Shown here one piece after another: positions 50,341 to 60,440 of a DNA stretch of 64,000 nt (positions within the stretch are counted from its first letter, which is position 1; each line of letters opens with the position of its first letter). Origin of the DNA: Streptomyces sp. ISL-94 (GTDB taxonomy: Bacteria > Actinomycetota > Actinomycetes > Streptomycetales > Streptomycetaceae); NCBI RefSeq assembly GCF_018614075.1, contig NZ_JAGGOZ010000017.1, positions 29,842 to 93,841 of the forward strand, written 5' to 3'. A program made the position numbers and the translations under genes. The notes below the pieces were generated by a model. It did no database searches. It had not been told where the DNA came from and worked only from the letters and a program-made list of their open reading frames with translations.

Positions 50341-51165
50341 ATGACCAGCGCTCCGCACCTGCTGACCGAAGACCGACCCGAGTTCGACCGGCTCCTCGAC
50401 GAGGCGCTGCGCACCGCACACGAACGGCCGGAATTCGCCGCCCTCGGCGAACGCCTGAACGCCGAACAGCTGCGCACCATGGCTCTGGGCGCCAGCGCCC
50501 TGCTGACGGCCGCGGCCGCAGCCGAGTACGACCACTACGTGAAGCTCCGCGAGGAGCGGCGCGACGCGGTCCTCTCCACGCCCGGGACCGCGGCGGAGGA
50601 AGGGGACGACGGTCAGGACGGCGCCGCCGGCGCGGGCGTCAGCGCCGTGGTCGCGGTCCTCGCGCCCGTCCTGGCGGGCACCGCCATGCTGATATTCCTG
50701 CTGGTGGGCTACATCCTGAAGATGGTCGAGCCCGAACCGGCCTTCGCCGAGACCATGCTGACGGCGGGCTGGCTCTTCGGAGCGCTCGCGTCGGTCGCCC
50801 TGCTCTGCGCGGTGGTGGGGCTGCTGGTGGCGGCCGTACGCAACAGCGCGACCGAGGTGGCGGCGGACGGGGACAGGGCGATACCCGACGATGTCGCACA
50901 GGCCCGGGAGGCCTGGCGGCAGGCCCTGCTGGAGCGCGGGATCATGCCGTTCCTGCGGGCCGCCCTGGCCGACCCGAACGCGGGACCGGCCTTGCCGCCC
51001 CCGCGCGGACGCGGGGGCCGGATGCCCCATCTCGGGTACACCGCGCCTGATTTCACCAGTCCGGGGTCCCCTTCGGAGGGACCCCGGCCCCGGCCCAGGC
51101 CCGACTACACGCCTCCGGACTTCATGAGCCCGGACTTCGGCGGTCCGGAACACCGGCCGGACTGA
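50341..51165 (+). CDS. two-span membrane protein of unknown function
   Basis: A 274-residue protein. An N-terminal soluble helical part (HLLTEDRPEFDRLLDEALRTAHERPEF, then LGASALLTAAAAAEYDHYVKLREERRD) leads to two membrane segments, about 100-125 (VSAVVAVLAPVLAGTAMLIFLLVGYIL) and 140-165 (LTAGWLFGALASVALLCAVVGLLVAA). A helical stretch (EAWRQALLERGIMPFLRAALADP) and a Pro/Arg tail with repeats YTAPDFTSP, YTPPDFMSP, DFGGP close the protein. ATG 50335, two codons upstream, is equally possible. No family recognised. It converges on thiC. Confidence 0.75.
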   Translation: MTSAPHLLTEDRPEFDRLLDEALRTAHERPEFAALGERLNAEQLRTMALGASALLTAAAAAEYDHYVKLREERRDAVLSTPGTAAEEGDDGQDGAAGAGVSAVVAVLAPVLAGTAMLIFLLVGYILKMVEPEPAFAETMLTAGWLFGALASVALLCAVVGLLVAAVRNSATEVAADGDRAIPDDVAQAREAWRQALLERGIMPFLRAALADPNAGPALPPPRGRGGRMPHLGYTAPDFTSPGSPSEGPRPRPRPDYTPPDFMSPDFGGPEHRPD

Positions 51166-51214
51166 CGGACCGAGGACGGCGGTCCGCACTCCGGCCGGCC
51201 CTCCGGACCGTGGA

Positions 51215-51280
51215 CCGTGCGCCGTGCGCCGTGCGCCGCGAGCTGTGCGCCGTGAGCCCTGCCCGCGACGCGTGCGCCGT
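51215..51280. repeat. 7-bp CCGTGCG repeats next to the thiC stop codon
   Basis: Three perfect tandem units (51215-51235) followed by degenerate copies up to 51280, four bases before the thiC stop (51284-51286, minus strand). Confidence 0.65.
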
Positions 51281-51283
51281 GCG

Positions 51284-53221
<1,938 letters not shown>

Positions 53222-53284
53222 CTAGCGTCATTTAGGGCGTGCTGAACAGTGGGCCCCCTCATCTCTTGCGATGATCTGCCGGTG

Positions 53285-54667
53285 ATGTCCTCGCCGCAGC
53301 GCCCCAACGAGCCCAATGTCCCCAGTGAGCCCACCGGCCACGCGGGCCACGAGCACGCAGGTCACGGGGCCGGCCACTCCCACGGTCACGGCCACGGTCA
53401 CGGCCCGGCGGCCCCCGTCTCGAAGCACCTGCGCAAGGTCATCGCGGCCGTACTGATCCCCTTCGCCGCCGCCGTCTTCATCGGCATGGCGGTGCTCTGG
53501 CCGGGCGGCGCCCCCGCCCACGAGCGCACGGGGGTCGGCTTCGACCGGCAGACGCAGCAGGGCACGGTCGCCTCGCTGGAACGCGTCGACTGCAAATCGG
53601 TGAACGCCTCGCAGGTACCGCCCACCGGTGACACGTCCACCCCCGAGGGGCGCGAGGCCCAAGCCGCGCAGACCGGCGAGTGCAAGAAGGCCACCGTCGA
53701 GGTCAGTAACGGTCCGGACAAGGGGCGGACCTTCGTGGAGATCGTCCAGCCTGGTGCGCCACGGCAGTTGGCGAAGGGTCAGGAGGTGGTGGTCGCGTAT
53801 GCGCCGGACGCCCCCCGGGACCTCCAGTACTCGGTGATCGACGTGAACCGCAAGTTCCCGATGGCGCTGCTGGCCGGCATCTTCGCCGTCGCGGTCGTCG
53901 TCGTCGGCCGGATGCGGGGGCTGTTCGCGCTGATCGCGCTCGTCGTCAGCTTCGGCGTCCTGACCCTCTTCATCCTCCCGGCCATCCTCCAGGGTTCGAA
54001 CCCGCTGGTCGTGGCGGTCATCGGCGCGAGCGCCATCATGCTCATCGCCCTGTACATGTGCCATGGCCTGACCGCGCGCACCTCGGTCGCCGTCCTCGGC
54101 ACGCTCGTCTCGCTGCTGCTGATCGGGCTGCTGGGCTCGCTGTTCATCGACTGGGCGTTCCTGAGCGGCAACACCGACGACAACACCGGGCTGATCCACG
54201 GGCTCTACCCGGACATCGACATGAGCGGTTTGCTGCTCGCAGGTGTGATCATCGGATCGCTGGGCGTGCTCGATGACGTGACGGTCACCCAGACGTCGGC
54301 CGTATGGGAACTCCACCAGGCCGACCCCTCGATGGGGCCGCGGCACCTCTACAGGGCGGCCATCCGGATCGGTCGCGACCACATCGCGTCGGTGGTCAAC
54401 ACCCTGGTACTGGCCTACGCGGGTGCGGCGCTACCCCTGCTCCTGCTGTTCTCGATCGCGAACAGCAGCATGGGTTCGGTGGCCAACAGCGAGCTGGTGG
54501 CGGAGGAGATCGTACGGACGCTCGTGGGCTCGATCGGACTGGTCGCCTCGGTCCCGGTCACGACGGCACTGGCCGCGCTGGTCGTCTCCGCCGACCGGCC
54601 GGGATCCCCGGCCGCAGCTCCGGCCTCGGGACCGGTCCGCGGCCGGGGCCGGCGGCGCAAGCGCTGA
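53285..54667 (+). CDS. YibE/F-family membrane protein
   Basis: A 460-residue protein with about eight membrane segments. The cytoplasmic N-terminus is strikingly His-rich (GHAGHEHAGHGAGHSHGHGHG, residues 18-39), suggesting metal contact. After the first helix (AVLIPFAAAVFIGMAVLW) comes a 120-residue extracytoplasmic domain with two Cys. The C-terminal half has the YibE/F pattern: AILQGSNPLVVAVIGASAIMLIALYMCHGLTARTSVA, GVIIGSLGVLDDVTVTQTSAVWEL and LVNTLVLAYAGAALPLLLLF-like helices. The function of the family is unknown. It converges on ssgA across an 8-bp repeat array. Confidence 0.88.
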   Translation: MSSPQRPNEPNVPSEPTGHAGHEHAGHGAGHSHGHGHGHGPAAPVSKHLRKVIAAVLIPFAAAVFIGMAVLWPGGAPAHERTGVGFDRQTQQGTVASLERVDCKSVNASQVPPTGDTSTPEGREAQAAQTGECKKATVEVSNGPDKGRTFVEIVQPGAPRQLAKGQEVVVAYAPDAPRDLQYSVIDVNRKFPMALLAGIFAVAVVVVGRMRGLFALIALVVSFGVLTLFILPAILQGSNPLVVAVIGASAIMLIALYMCHGLTARTSVAVLGTLVSLLLIGLLGSLFIDWAFLSGNTDDNTGLIHGLYPDIDMSGLLLAGVIIGSLGVLDDVTVTQTSAVWELHQADPSMGPRHLYRAAIRIGRDHIASVVNTLVLAYAGAALPLLLLFSIANSSMGSVANSELVAEEIVRTLVGSIGLVASVPVTTALAALVVSADRPGSPAAAPASGPVRGRGRRRKR

Positions 54668-54735
54668 ATGGCGTGCCGAAGGGGCCGGTCGTCCGGGGTG
54701 CGGTGTGCGGTAGAGCGGTAAGCGGTCGTGCCTGA

Positions 54736-54831
54736 TGCGGTGATGCTGTGGTGCTGTGGTGCTGTGGTGCTGTGGTGCTGTGGTGCTGTGGTGCGGTGAT
54801 GCTGTGGTGCGGTGATGCCGCGGTGCCGCGG
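54736..54831. repeat. 8-bp tandem array between yibE/F-like gene and ssgA
   Basis: Twelve contiguous 8-bp units: TGCGGTGA, then six perfect TGCTGTGG (54744-54791), then TGCGGTGA, TGCTGTGG, TGCGGTGA and two TGCCGCGG. The next eight bases, TGCGTCAG, still resemble the unit and contain the ssgA stop codon (54836-54838, minus strand). Confidence 0.9.
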
Positions 54832-54835
54832 TGCG

Positions 54836-55285
54836 TCAGCCCGCGTTCTGCTCGTTCTGCTGCGATTCGGCCAGGATCTTGCCGAGTGCGTCGTCGAGGT
54901 TCCCTTCGAAGTCGCCGAGGTTGCGCTCCTGGCCGAGCGGAACGAGCCGGTCGGTTCGGTCGAGGAACGCGACGAGCGGCGCCGCGCCGGCGCGGAACAG
55001 GGCCCGGTCGCCCCCGACCTGGAGACGGATGTGGACATCGGACAGTTCCTCCGGCTCGGTGGGCGCGATGCGCACATCGCCGTCACCGCACGGCTTGTTG
55101 ATGCCGTCGAGGAGGAGTTCCCGGCCGAACGTCCAGGTCACGGGCGCGTCTCCGGGAAGGTGGAAGGTCAGGCGGACTGCGTAGGGGTCACGAGCGTCGT
55201 ACCGGAGTTCCACCGGGATCCGGAACGAGAGCTCCTCGGAAACGAGGAAGCTCATCATGACCTCTGCCTGTACCGACTCGCGCAT
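54836..55285 (-). CDS. ssgA: SsgA, sporulation-specific cell-division activator
   Basis: A 149-residue SALP-family protein, found only in morphologically complex actinomycetes. The core MSFLVSEELSFRIPVELRYDARDPYAVRLTFHLPGD, VTWTFGRELLLDGINKPCGDGDVRI and APLVAFLDRTDRLVPLGQE is nearly that of S. coelicolor SsgA, which positions SsgB and thereby FtsZ at future septa. ATG 55285 gives ten extra residues (RESVQAEVM); ATG 55258 and 55255 are internal alternatives. The 3' end touches an 8-bp repeat array. Its transcriptional activator gene, ssgR, lies 96 bases upstream on the same strand. Confidence 0.95.
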   Translation of the reverse strand: MRESVQAEVMMSFLVSEELSFRIPVELRYDARDPYAVRLTFHLPGDAPVTWTFGRELLLDGINKPCGDGDVRIAPTEPEELSDVHIRLQVGGDRALFRAGAAPLVAFLDRTDRLVPLGQERNLGDFEGNLDDALGKILAESQQNEQNAG

Positions 55286-55381
55286 TGCCTACCCCGCTTT
55301 AGTGGAAGTGGCCAGGAATGGTCCCCCAAGGCCTCTTGACAAGAGTGGTGGAAGCGCTAGCAGATCACAAGGAGTGAGTTT

Positions 55382-56152
55382 TCAGATACTGATAGAGAAG
55401 GAGAGGGTGCTCAACAGCGCGCCTACTTCACTCCGTAGTCGATCGACTACGGACAGCAATCGATCTTCTTGGTGCAGGGGTAGAGAAATCGCCATGGTTG
55501 CGGCGGTATCGCCCGCAGTGATGGGGATGGCGGCACAAATGGTGCCGAGGGCATATTCCTGGCGTTCGGTTACAGGCTGCATCCGCTCGAGGGATCCGAT
55601 CCGCTGTTCCAGAGACCGCAGATCCCGCACGGTATAAGCGGTGATCGCCTCGATCGGGTGACGGTCGTAGTGGTCCCTGCGCGCCTTCTCGTCGAGCTGG
55701 CCCAGCAGGCACTGTCCGATGGCGTGCGCGTGCCCGGTCGCACGGAAGTCGGCCCACTCCTCGCACGCCGGGTTGTCCGGGGTGTCCGAGACGCCCACGA
55801 CCTCGATTTCACCCTCGCGGTAGACCGCGAAGTAGACGGGGGCCCCGACCGCGTCGCGGAAGTGCGCGAGGGAGTCGAGGATCATGCTGCGACGTTTCTG
55901 CTGGAGCCCGCCGGCGACGAGCCGCCCGGCTGCCTCGCCCAGCACGAACACTCCGCCCTCCCGGCGCAGATAGCCCTCGTGCGTCAGGGTGCGCAGCAGG
56001 TGGTACGCGGTGGGAAGCGGAAGCCCGGCCTCTCGCGCCAGCTGTTTCGCCGGAGCCCCCTCACTGTGGGAGCCCACCGCTTCGAGCAGCCTCAGCGCCC
56101 GCTGCACCGAGCCGATCAGAGTCGGCACACCGGCGTTGTGAACCGAAGACAA
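55382..56152 (-). CDS. ssgR: SsgR, IclR-family activator of ssgA
   Basis: A 256-residue IclR-type regulator. The winged HTH is at about 12-75 (LIGSVQRALRLLEAVGSHSEGAPAKQLAREAGLPLPTAYHLLRTLTHEGYLRREGG), followed by an IclR ligand domain (GAPVYFAVYREGEIEVVGVSD, GHAHAIGQCLLGQLD, ICAAIPITAGDTAATMAISLP). In S. coelicolor SsgR directly activates ssgA. The reading frame starts with TTG 56152, six bases after GGGGGTGAG; GTG at codon 9 is an alternative. The upstream gap (56153-56410) shows no other gene. The ligand is unknown. Confidence 0.93.
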   Translation of the reverse strand: MSSVHNAGVPTLIGSVQRALRLLEAVGSHSEGAPAKQLAREAGLPLPTAYHLLRTLTHEGYLRREGGVFVLGEAAGRLVAGGLQQKRRSMILDSLAHFRDAVGAPVYFAVYREGEIEVVGVSDTPDNPACEEWADFRATGHAHAIGQCLLGQLDEKARRDHYDRHPIEAITAYTVRDLRSLEQRIGSLERMQPVTERQEYALGTICAAIPITAGDTAATMAISLPLHQEDRLLSVVDRLRSEVGALLSTLSFSISI

Positions 56153-56410
56153 AGCTCACCCCCAGGCATGGCGGCGGGCCTCGGGGGGCCCGCCCTGCGG
56201 GGGCCGCCCCCGCGTATGCCGTCGCTCCTGGGGGTCGTGCTCGGCGGCTGGTTAGCGTAACCGCGGGTCAGAGCGGTGCGAAACCGACTTTCGGTGCCCA
56301 GGGAACGGCACAGATTGCCACTCTATCCGCCGATTCCGGCGCTGTGAGTGGTTTCGTCCGTCACGTTCCCTCGCCTGGCGCAATGACGCAGCCGCCCGGC
56401 CCGAAATCCC

Positions 56411-56638
56411 CTACCACTCACCGGAGGAGGACTTCGAAGCTCCGCCGGTGACCTTCTTCACGACGAAGATCAGCCCGCCGACAAGGCCGACGAAGAGGAG
56501 CAACTTGAAGACGAACCCGATCAGGGCGCCCAGGATGCTCGTGATCACGCCGCCGAAGACGAACAGCGCCAGCAGCGGAACGGCGACCCACTTAACCCAC
56601 CAGGGCATGCCCGCGAATACCTGTCGGATGCCGTCCAT
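56411..56638 (-). CDS. DUF5326-type small membrane protein
   Basis: A 75-residue protein with two closely spaced membrane helices (VKWVAVPLLALFVFGGVITSILG and LIGFVFKLLLFVGLVGGLIFVV), a Trp-rich N-terminus (GMPWWVKW) and a short Ser-rich tail. This matches the streptomycete family annotated DUF5326, commonly located near ssgR. No function is known. It begins with ATG 56638; the upstream sequence is an AT-richer run of GAT/GAC triplets. Confidence 0.75.
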   Translation of the reverse strand: MDGIRQVFAGMPWWVKWVAVPLLALFVFGGVITSILGALIGFVFKLLLFVGLVGGLIFVVKKVTGGASKSSSGEW

Positions 56639-56837
56639 GTCCTCGACCTCTTCCTCGTCGTCATCATCATCGTCCGTGACTTCCTGCTCCCGATGCTAGG
56701 AGCCGGAAGTCCCGGACGGGGGGCCGCGAGCCCCCGGAGTCCCCTGATCGACCCCCTAGGGGGAGCAAGGGCGCGACCCTCAGCCGGCCGGGCCCCGCCC
56801 GCGGCCCGCCCGCGGCCCCCTCGCCGCCCGGCGCCGC

Positions 56838-57155
56838 TCAGCCCTCCGGCGGGGAGAACACCACCATCACCCGCAGGTCCTCGCTGATGTGGTGGAACCT
56901 GTGCGGCACGCCCGCCGGGACGTAGACCACACTGCCCCGCGCCACCGTGGTGGTCTCCTCCCCAACCGTGATCGAGGCCCGGCCGCTCACGACGAAGTAC
57001 ACCTCGTCCTGGCGGTGCGGCTGCTGGGGATCGCTCTGTCCGGCGTCGAGCGCATACAGCCCGACCGACATGTTCCGCTCCCGCACGAACTGCAGATAGG
57101 CGCCCTCATTGGCGGCCCGCTCCGCTTCGAGCTCGTCAAGCCGGAAGGCTTTCAT
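56838..57155 (-). CDS. single-domain cupin
   Basis: A 105-residue beta-barrel protein. Cupin motif 1 is PHRQDEVYFVVSGRASI (one His, with the second His of HxH replaced by Gln, and Glu kept), motif 2 PAGVPHRFHHI. One metal could still be bound by His, Glu and His. The N-terminus AFRLDELEAERAANEGAYLQFVRE is shared by streptomycete cupins of unknown substrate. It is divergent from the holin-like gene across 89 bases. Confidence 0.85.
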   Translation of the reverse strand: MKAFRLDELEAERAANEGAYLQFVRERNMSVGLYALDAGQSDPQQPHRQDEVYFVVSGRASITVGEETTTVARGSVVYVPAGVPHRFHHISEDLRVMVVFSPPEG

Positions 57156-57244
57156 CGTTCTTGTGCCCCTTGTACTCGATCGTGCCCTCGCATCCGCTGA
57201 TCTGCGGATGTCCCACCGGGATCTTCTCTGCCACGATCAGACAC

Positions 57245-57625
57245 ATGACGAATTTCGTAGTCAAGACGCTCGCCAACGCGGCAGCCCTGGCCGTCGCGAT
57301 CTGGCTCCTCGCCGGCATCACCCTGGACGACGGCAGCAGCTTGGGCCGCCGGACGCTGACCCTTATCCTGGTCGCCCTGGTGTTCGGCCTGGTCAACTTC
57401 ATCGTCAAGCCCGTGGTGAAGCTGCTCTCGCTGCCGCTGTTCATCCTCACCCTCGGCCTGTTCACCCTCGTCGTGAACGCCCTGATGCTGCTGCTGACCT
57501 CCTGGCTGGCCAAGCAGCTCGACCTCAGCTTCCACGTCGACGGCTTCTGGACCGCGGTCCTCGGCGGCCTGATCATCTCCATCGTCTCGTGGGCCGCGAA
57601 CCTGGTCCTGCCCGACAAGGACTGA
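57245..57625 (+). CDS. four-helix membrane protein, phage-holin-family (PF04020 type)
   Basis: A 126-residue protein with four hydrophobic helices: VKTLANAAALAVAIWLLAGI, TLTLILVALVFGLVNFIVK, LPLFILTLGLFTLVVNALMLLL and GFWTAVLGGLIISIVSWAANLVL. LFGLVNFIVKPVVKLLSLPLF-like sequence in the middle is diagnostic for the chromosomal family called mycobacterial 4-TM phage holin, which occurs widely without prophages. No lysis genes are nearby, so a holin role is unlikely. It lies 12 bases upstream of ptpA and is probably co-transcribed. Confidence 0.85.
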   Translation: MTNFVVKTLANAAALAVAIWLLAGITLDDGSSLGRRTLTLILVALVFGLVNFIVKPVVKLLSLPLFILTLGLFTLVVNALMLLLTSWLAKQLDLSFHVDGFWTAVLGGLIISIVSWAANLVLPDKD

Positions 57626-57637
57626 ACGGGGCCGTCC

Positions 57638-58129
57638 ATGTACCGCGTGTGCTTCGTCTGCACGGGCAACATATGCCGCTCACCCATGGCCGAGTCCGTC
57701 CTCCGCGCCCACGTCACCGAGGCCGGGCTCGACGGCCTGGTCGAGGTGGACAGCGCCGGAACCGGCGGCTGGCACGAGGGCGACGGAGCCGACCCTCGCA
57801 CCGTCTCCGTCCTGGAGGGCGCCGGATACGGGCAGGACCACCGGGCCCGGCAGTTCAAGGCGTCCTGGTTCGCCGGCCTGGACCTGGTCATCGCGCTCGA
57901 CGCCGGTCACCTGCGGGCCCTGAAGGCCTTGGCGCCCACCCCGCAGGACGCCGCCAAGATCCGGCTGCTGCGCTCCTACGATCCGGCGGCCACAGCCGCG
58001 GAGACCGACGTACCGGATCCCTACTACGGCTCGCTCGACGGGTTCGAGGAGTGCCTAGAAATGGTCGAGGCGGCAAGCCCCGGCCTGCTGGACGCCGTCC
58101 GCCACGCCATCAAGGAGCACACCACGTGA
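57638..58129 (+). CDS. ptpA: low-molecular-weight protein-tyrosine phosphatase
   Basis: A 163-residue LMW-PTP. The P-loop VCTGNICRSPMAE gives C8 (nucleophile) and R14; the general acid is the Asp of VPDPYYGSLDGFEE. VDSAGTGGWHEGDGADPR follows the family pattern. In S. coelicolor PtpA affects antibiotic production, and its gene has the same neighbours as here. It overlaps the downstream PLP enzyme by four bases (GTGA). Cytoplasmic; partner kinase unknown. Confidence 0.95.
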   Translation: MYRVCFVCTGNICRSPMAESVLRAHVTEAGLDGLVEVDSAGTGGWHEGDGADPRTVSVLEGAGYGQDHRARQFKASWFAGLDLVIALDAGHLRALKALAPTPQDAAKIRLLRSYDPAATAAETDVPDPYYGSLDGFEECLEMVEAASPGLLDAVRHAIKEHTT

Positions 58130-59289
58130 ACCACGACGACCGCGAACACGACGGAGCAGCGGGCGCGCTCGGCGACGGCACGCTGGCCGTCCGCGCCGGG
58201 CTGCCCGAGCCCGTCAAGAACGAGCCGCCCCTGCCCGGACCGGTGTTCGCCGCCCACTTCCACCTCCCCGGCGACGTCGAGGGCCCGTACACCTACGGCC
58301 GCGACACCAATCCCACCTGGACCCTGCTCGAACGGGCCATCGGAGAACTGGAGGCTCCCGGCCAGGACGTCCACACCACCGTCTTCGCCTCCGGCATGGC
58401 GGCCATCTCCGCCGTCCTCCTCTCCCAGACCCGCACCGGCGACACCGTCGTCCTGCCCGACGACGGCTACCAGGCGCTGCCCCTGTTGCGGGAGCAGCTC
58501 CAGGCGTACGGGATCCACGTACGCACCGCTCCGACCGGCAACGATGCCCAGCTCACGGTCCTGGGGGGAGCCCGGCTGCTGTGGATCGAGACCCCCTCCA
58601 ACCCCGGGCTCGACGTGTGCGACGTACGGCGCCTCGTGGACGCGGCGCACGCCGACGGGACCCTGGTCGCCGTGGACAACACCCTCGCCACCCCGCTCGG
58701 CCAGCGGCCCCTCGAACTCGGCGCGGACTTCTCCGTCGCCAGCGGCACCAAGGGCCTCACCGGCCACGGTGATCTGCTGCTCGGGTACGTCGTCTGCCGC
58801 GACGCCGAACTCGCCGCCCGCGTACGGCAGTGGCGCAAGATCGTCGGAGCCATCCCCGGCCCGATGGAGGCCTGGCTCGCCCACCGCTCGCTGGCCACCA
58901 TCCAGCTGCGCGCGCAGCGCCAGTGGGCCAACGCGCTGGCCGTCGCCGAGGCGCTGGCCGACCGCACCGAGGTGACCGGGCTGCGCTATCCGGGCCTGGC
59001 CTCTGATCCGTCGCACAAGACGGCCGCCCGCCAGATGCGGGGCTTCGGGTCGGTGGTTTCCTTCACCCTGCCCGACCGCGCGCACGCCGAGCGCTTCATG
59101 ACGGCTCTGCGTCTGGTCGAGGACGCCACGAGCTTCGGTGGAGTACGGTCCACCGCCGAGCGGCGCGGCCGGTGGGGCGGTGACGCCGTGCCGGAGGGAT
59201 TCATCCGCTTCTCCGCGGGGGCCGAGGACACGAAGGACCTCGTCGCGGACGTCCTGCGGGCCCTTGACCGTGCTGGTGCCGACCGCTGA
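58126..59289 (+). CDS. cystathionine gamma-lyase-like PLP enzyme
   Basis: A 387-residue Cys/Met-metabolism PLP enzyme. Features are YTYGRDTNPTWTLLERAIGELE, VFASGMAAISAVLLS, the IETPSNPGLDVCD loop, VDNTLATPLGQRPLELGADFSVASGTKGLTGHGD with the PLP Lys, and FGGVRSTAERRGRWG near the C-terminus. Gamma-lyase, cystathionine synthase and methionine gamma-lyase activities are hard to separate by eye; it is usually annotated cystathionine gamma-lyase. GTG 58126 overlaps the ptpA stop. A hairpin at 59304-59337 ends the holin-like/ptpA unit. Confidence 0.88.
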   Translation: MNHDDREHDGAAGALGDGTLAVRAGLPEPVKNEPPLPGPVFAAHFHLPGDVEGPYTYGRDTNPTWTLLERAIGELEAPGQDVHTTVFASGMAAISAVLLSQTRTGDTVVLPDDGYQALPLLREQLQAYGIHVRTAPTGNDAQLTVLGGARLLWIETPSNPGLDVCDVRRLVDAAHADGTLVAVDNTLATPLGQRPLELGADFSVASGTKGLTGHGDLLLGYVVCRDAELAARVRQWRKIVGAIPGPMEAWLAHRSLATIQLRAQRQWANALAVAEALADRTEVTGLRYPGLASDPSHKTAARQMRGFGSVVSFTLPDRAHAERFMTALRLVEDATSFGGVRSTAERRGRWGGDAVPEGFIRFSAGAEDTKDLVADVLRALDRAGADR

Positions 59290-59303
59290 ACAGGCTGTGG
59301 AGA

Positions 59304-59337
59304 GCGGTCCGAGCCTCCCCCTAGTGGCTCGGACCGC
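59304..59337 (+). terminator. hairpin after the gamma-lyase-like gene
   Basis: GCGGTCCGAGCC (59304-59315) pairs perfectly with GGCTCGGACCGC (59326-59337), loop 10 bases, 15 bases after the stop. Confidence 0.8.
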
Positions 59338-59463
59338 CCCGGGTTCCGCGCGCGAAGAACCACACGTCAAGGCTAGTTGACCCTGCGTCAGAGTCCAATC
59401 ACGTCAACGACAGGGGGGTATCGGGATATTTATAGTTGAAGGCCCCCACCGAGAGGTGCCTCC

Positions 59464-60369
59464 ATGGACCTGGCTCTGCTGCGCACCTTCGTCGCCGTCC
59501 ACCGGGCAGGCTCCTTCACCCGGGCCGCCGCGCTCCTGGGTCTCTCCCAGCCGGCCGTGACCTCGCAGATCCGCACCCTCGAACGCCAGGTGGGCAGGCC
59601 GCTCTTCCACCGCCGAGCCCGCGGGGTCAGCCCCACCGCCGTGGGCGACGAGCTCGCCCACAAGGCCGCTCCGCACCTCGACGCCCTGCTGCAGATCACC
59701 GAGGCGGGGCGGGAGGCCGCCGGCATGGTACGCACCCTCCATGTCGCCGGGCCCCCCGAGTTCCTGTGCCTGCGCGTGCTTCCCGCCCTCGCGCCCCTCG
59801 TCGGGCAGGGCCACACCCTGCGGGTGGCCCTGCAGGCCGACGTCGAGGAGACCCTCGACGGCCTCGCCGCGGGCCATCACGACCTCGTCGTCACCACCGC
59901 CCGACCCCGGGGCGGCCTGTTCACCGCCACCGCGCTGTGCGACGAGGAGCACGTCCTGATCGCCGCGCCCTACGGGGCGGCCCTCGTCGACCCGGACCAC
60001 CTGCGGGAGGAGGGGCCCGGCGCGCTCGACGGCATCCCGCTCGTCGAGGTCCACGAAAGCCTCCCGCTCGTCACCCGCTACTGGGCCACCGTCTTCGACA
60101 CCCGGCCCGATGCCGGGCGCGCCACCGCCACCGTGGTCGCCCCCGACCTGCGGGCCGTCCTGGAATGCGTCCAGGCCGGTGCCGGACTCGCCGTCCTGCC
60201 CCGCTACCTCTGCCAGGACGCCCTCGCCGAAGGCCGGGTCGTGGCCCTGACGGATCCCCCCGTACCGCCGCTGCGCACCTGGTTCGCGGTCGTACGGACC
60301 GGCAGCCTCTCCCTGGCCCACCTCGCCCGGGCCCATGACCGGCTGCTGGACGCGGCCAGGCTCTGGTGA
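59464..60369 (+). CDS. LysR-family transcriptional regulator
   Basis: A 301-residue regulator. The N-terminal HTH is at 1-62 (MDLALLRTFVAVHRAGSFTRAAALLGLSQPAVTSQIRTLERQVGRPLFHR). The type 2 periplasmic-binding effector domain starts at about 90 (RTLHVAGPPEFLCLRVLPALAPLV) and includes GHHDLVVTTARPRGGLFTATAL and VQAGAGLAVLPRYL. The AT-rich upstream stretch near 59425-59440 (GGGATATTTATAG) probably holds its promoter. No divergent target gene is present; the NUDIX gene follows on the same strand. The effector is unknown. Confidence 0.92.
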   Translation: MDLALLRTFVAVHRAGSFTRAAALLGLSQPAVTSQIRTLERQVGRPLFHRRARGVSPTAVGDELAHKAAPHLDALLQITEAGREAAGMVRTLHVAGPPEFLCLRVLPALAPLVGQGHTLRVALQADVEETLDGLAAGHHDLVVTTARPRGGLFTATALCDEEHVLIAAPYGAALVDPDHLREEGPGALDGIPLVEVHESLPLVTRYWATVFDTRPDAGRATATVVAPDLRAVLECVQAGAGLAVLPRYLCQDALAEGRVVALTDPPVPPLRTWFAVVRTGSLSLAHLARAHDRLLDAARLW

Positions 60370-60428
60370 ACCGCCGTTTCGGGCGCGTCTTTCCGCCCGT
60401 GGCGCGTTTCAGAAGCGGAGCGGCGGGC

Positions 60429-60434
60429 CACTCT
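60429..60434 (+). promoter_or_regulatory. -10-like element at leaderless spacing for the NUDIX gene
   Basis: CACTCT ends six bases before ATG 60441; no ribosome site precedes the ATG (TCTCCC only). Confidence 0.3.
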
Positions 60435-60440
60435 TCTCCC

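Noticed and set aside
51180..51210. Terminator between the membrane-protein gene and thiC
   Set aside because: Only a 7-bp stem with a 17-base loop could be drawn; too weak to list as a feature.
54736..54831. CRISPR-like array
   Set aside because: The units are 8 bp without spacers, so this is a simple satellite; no cas genes are present.
57245..57625. Prophage remnant suggested by the phage-holin family name
   Set aside because: No other phage gene is nearby and this holin-named family is chromosomal and common in actinobacteria.
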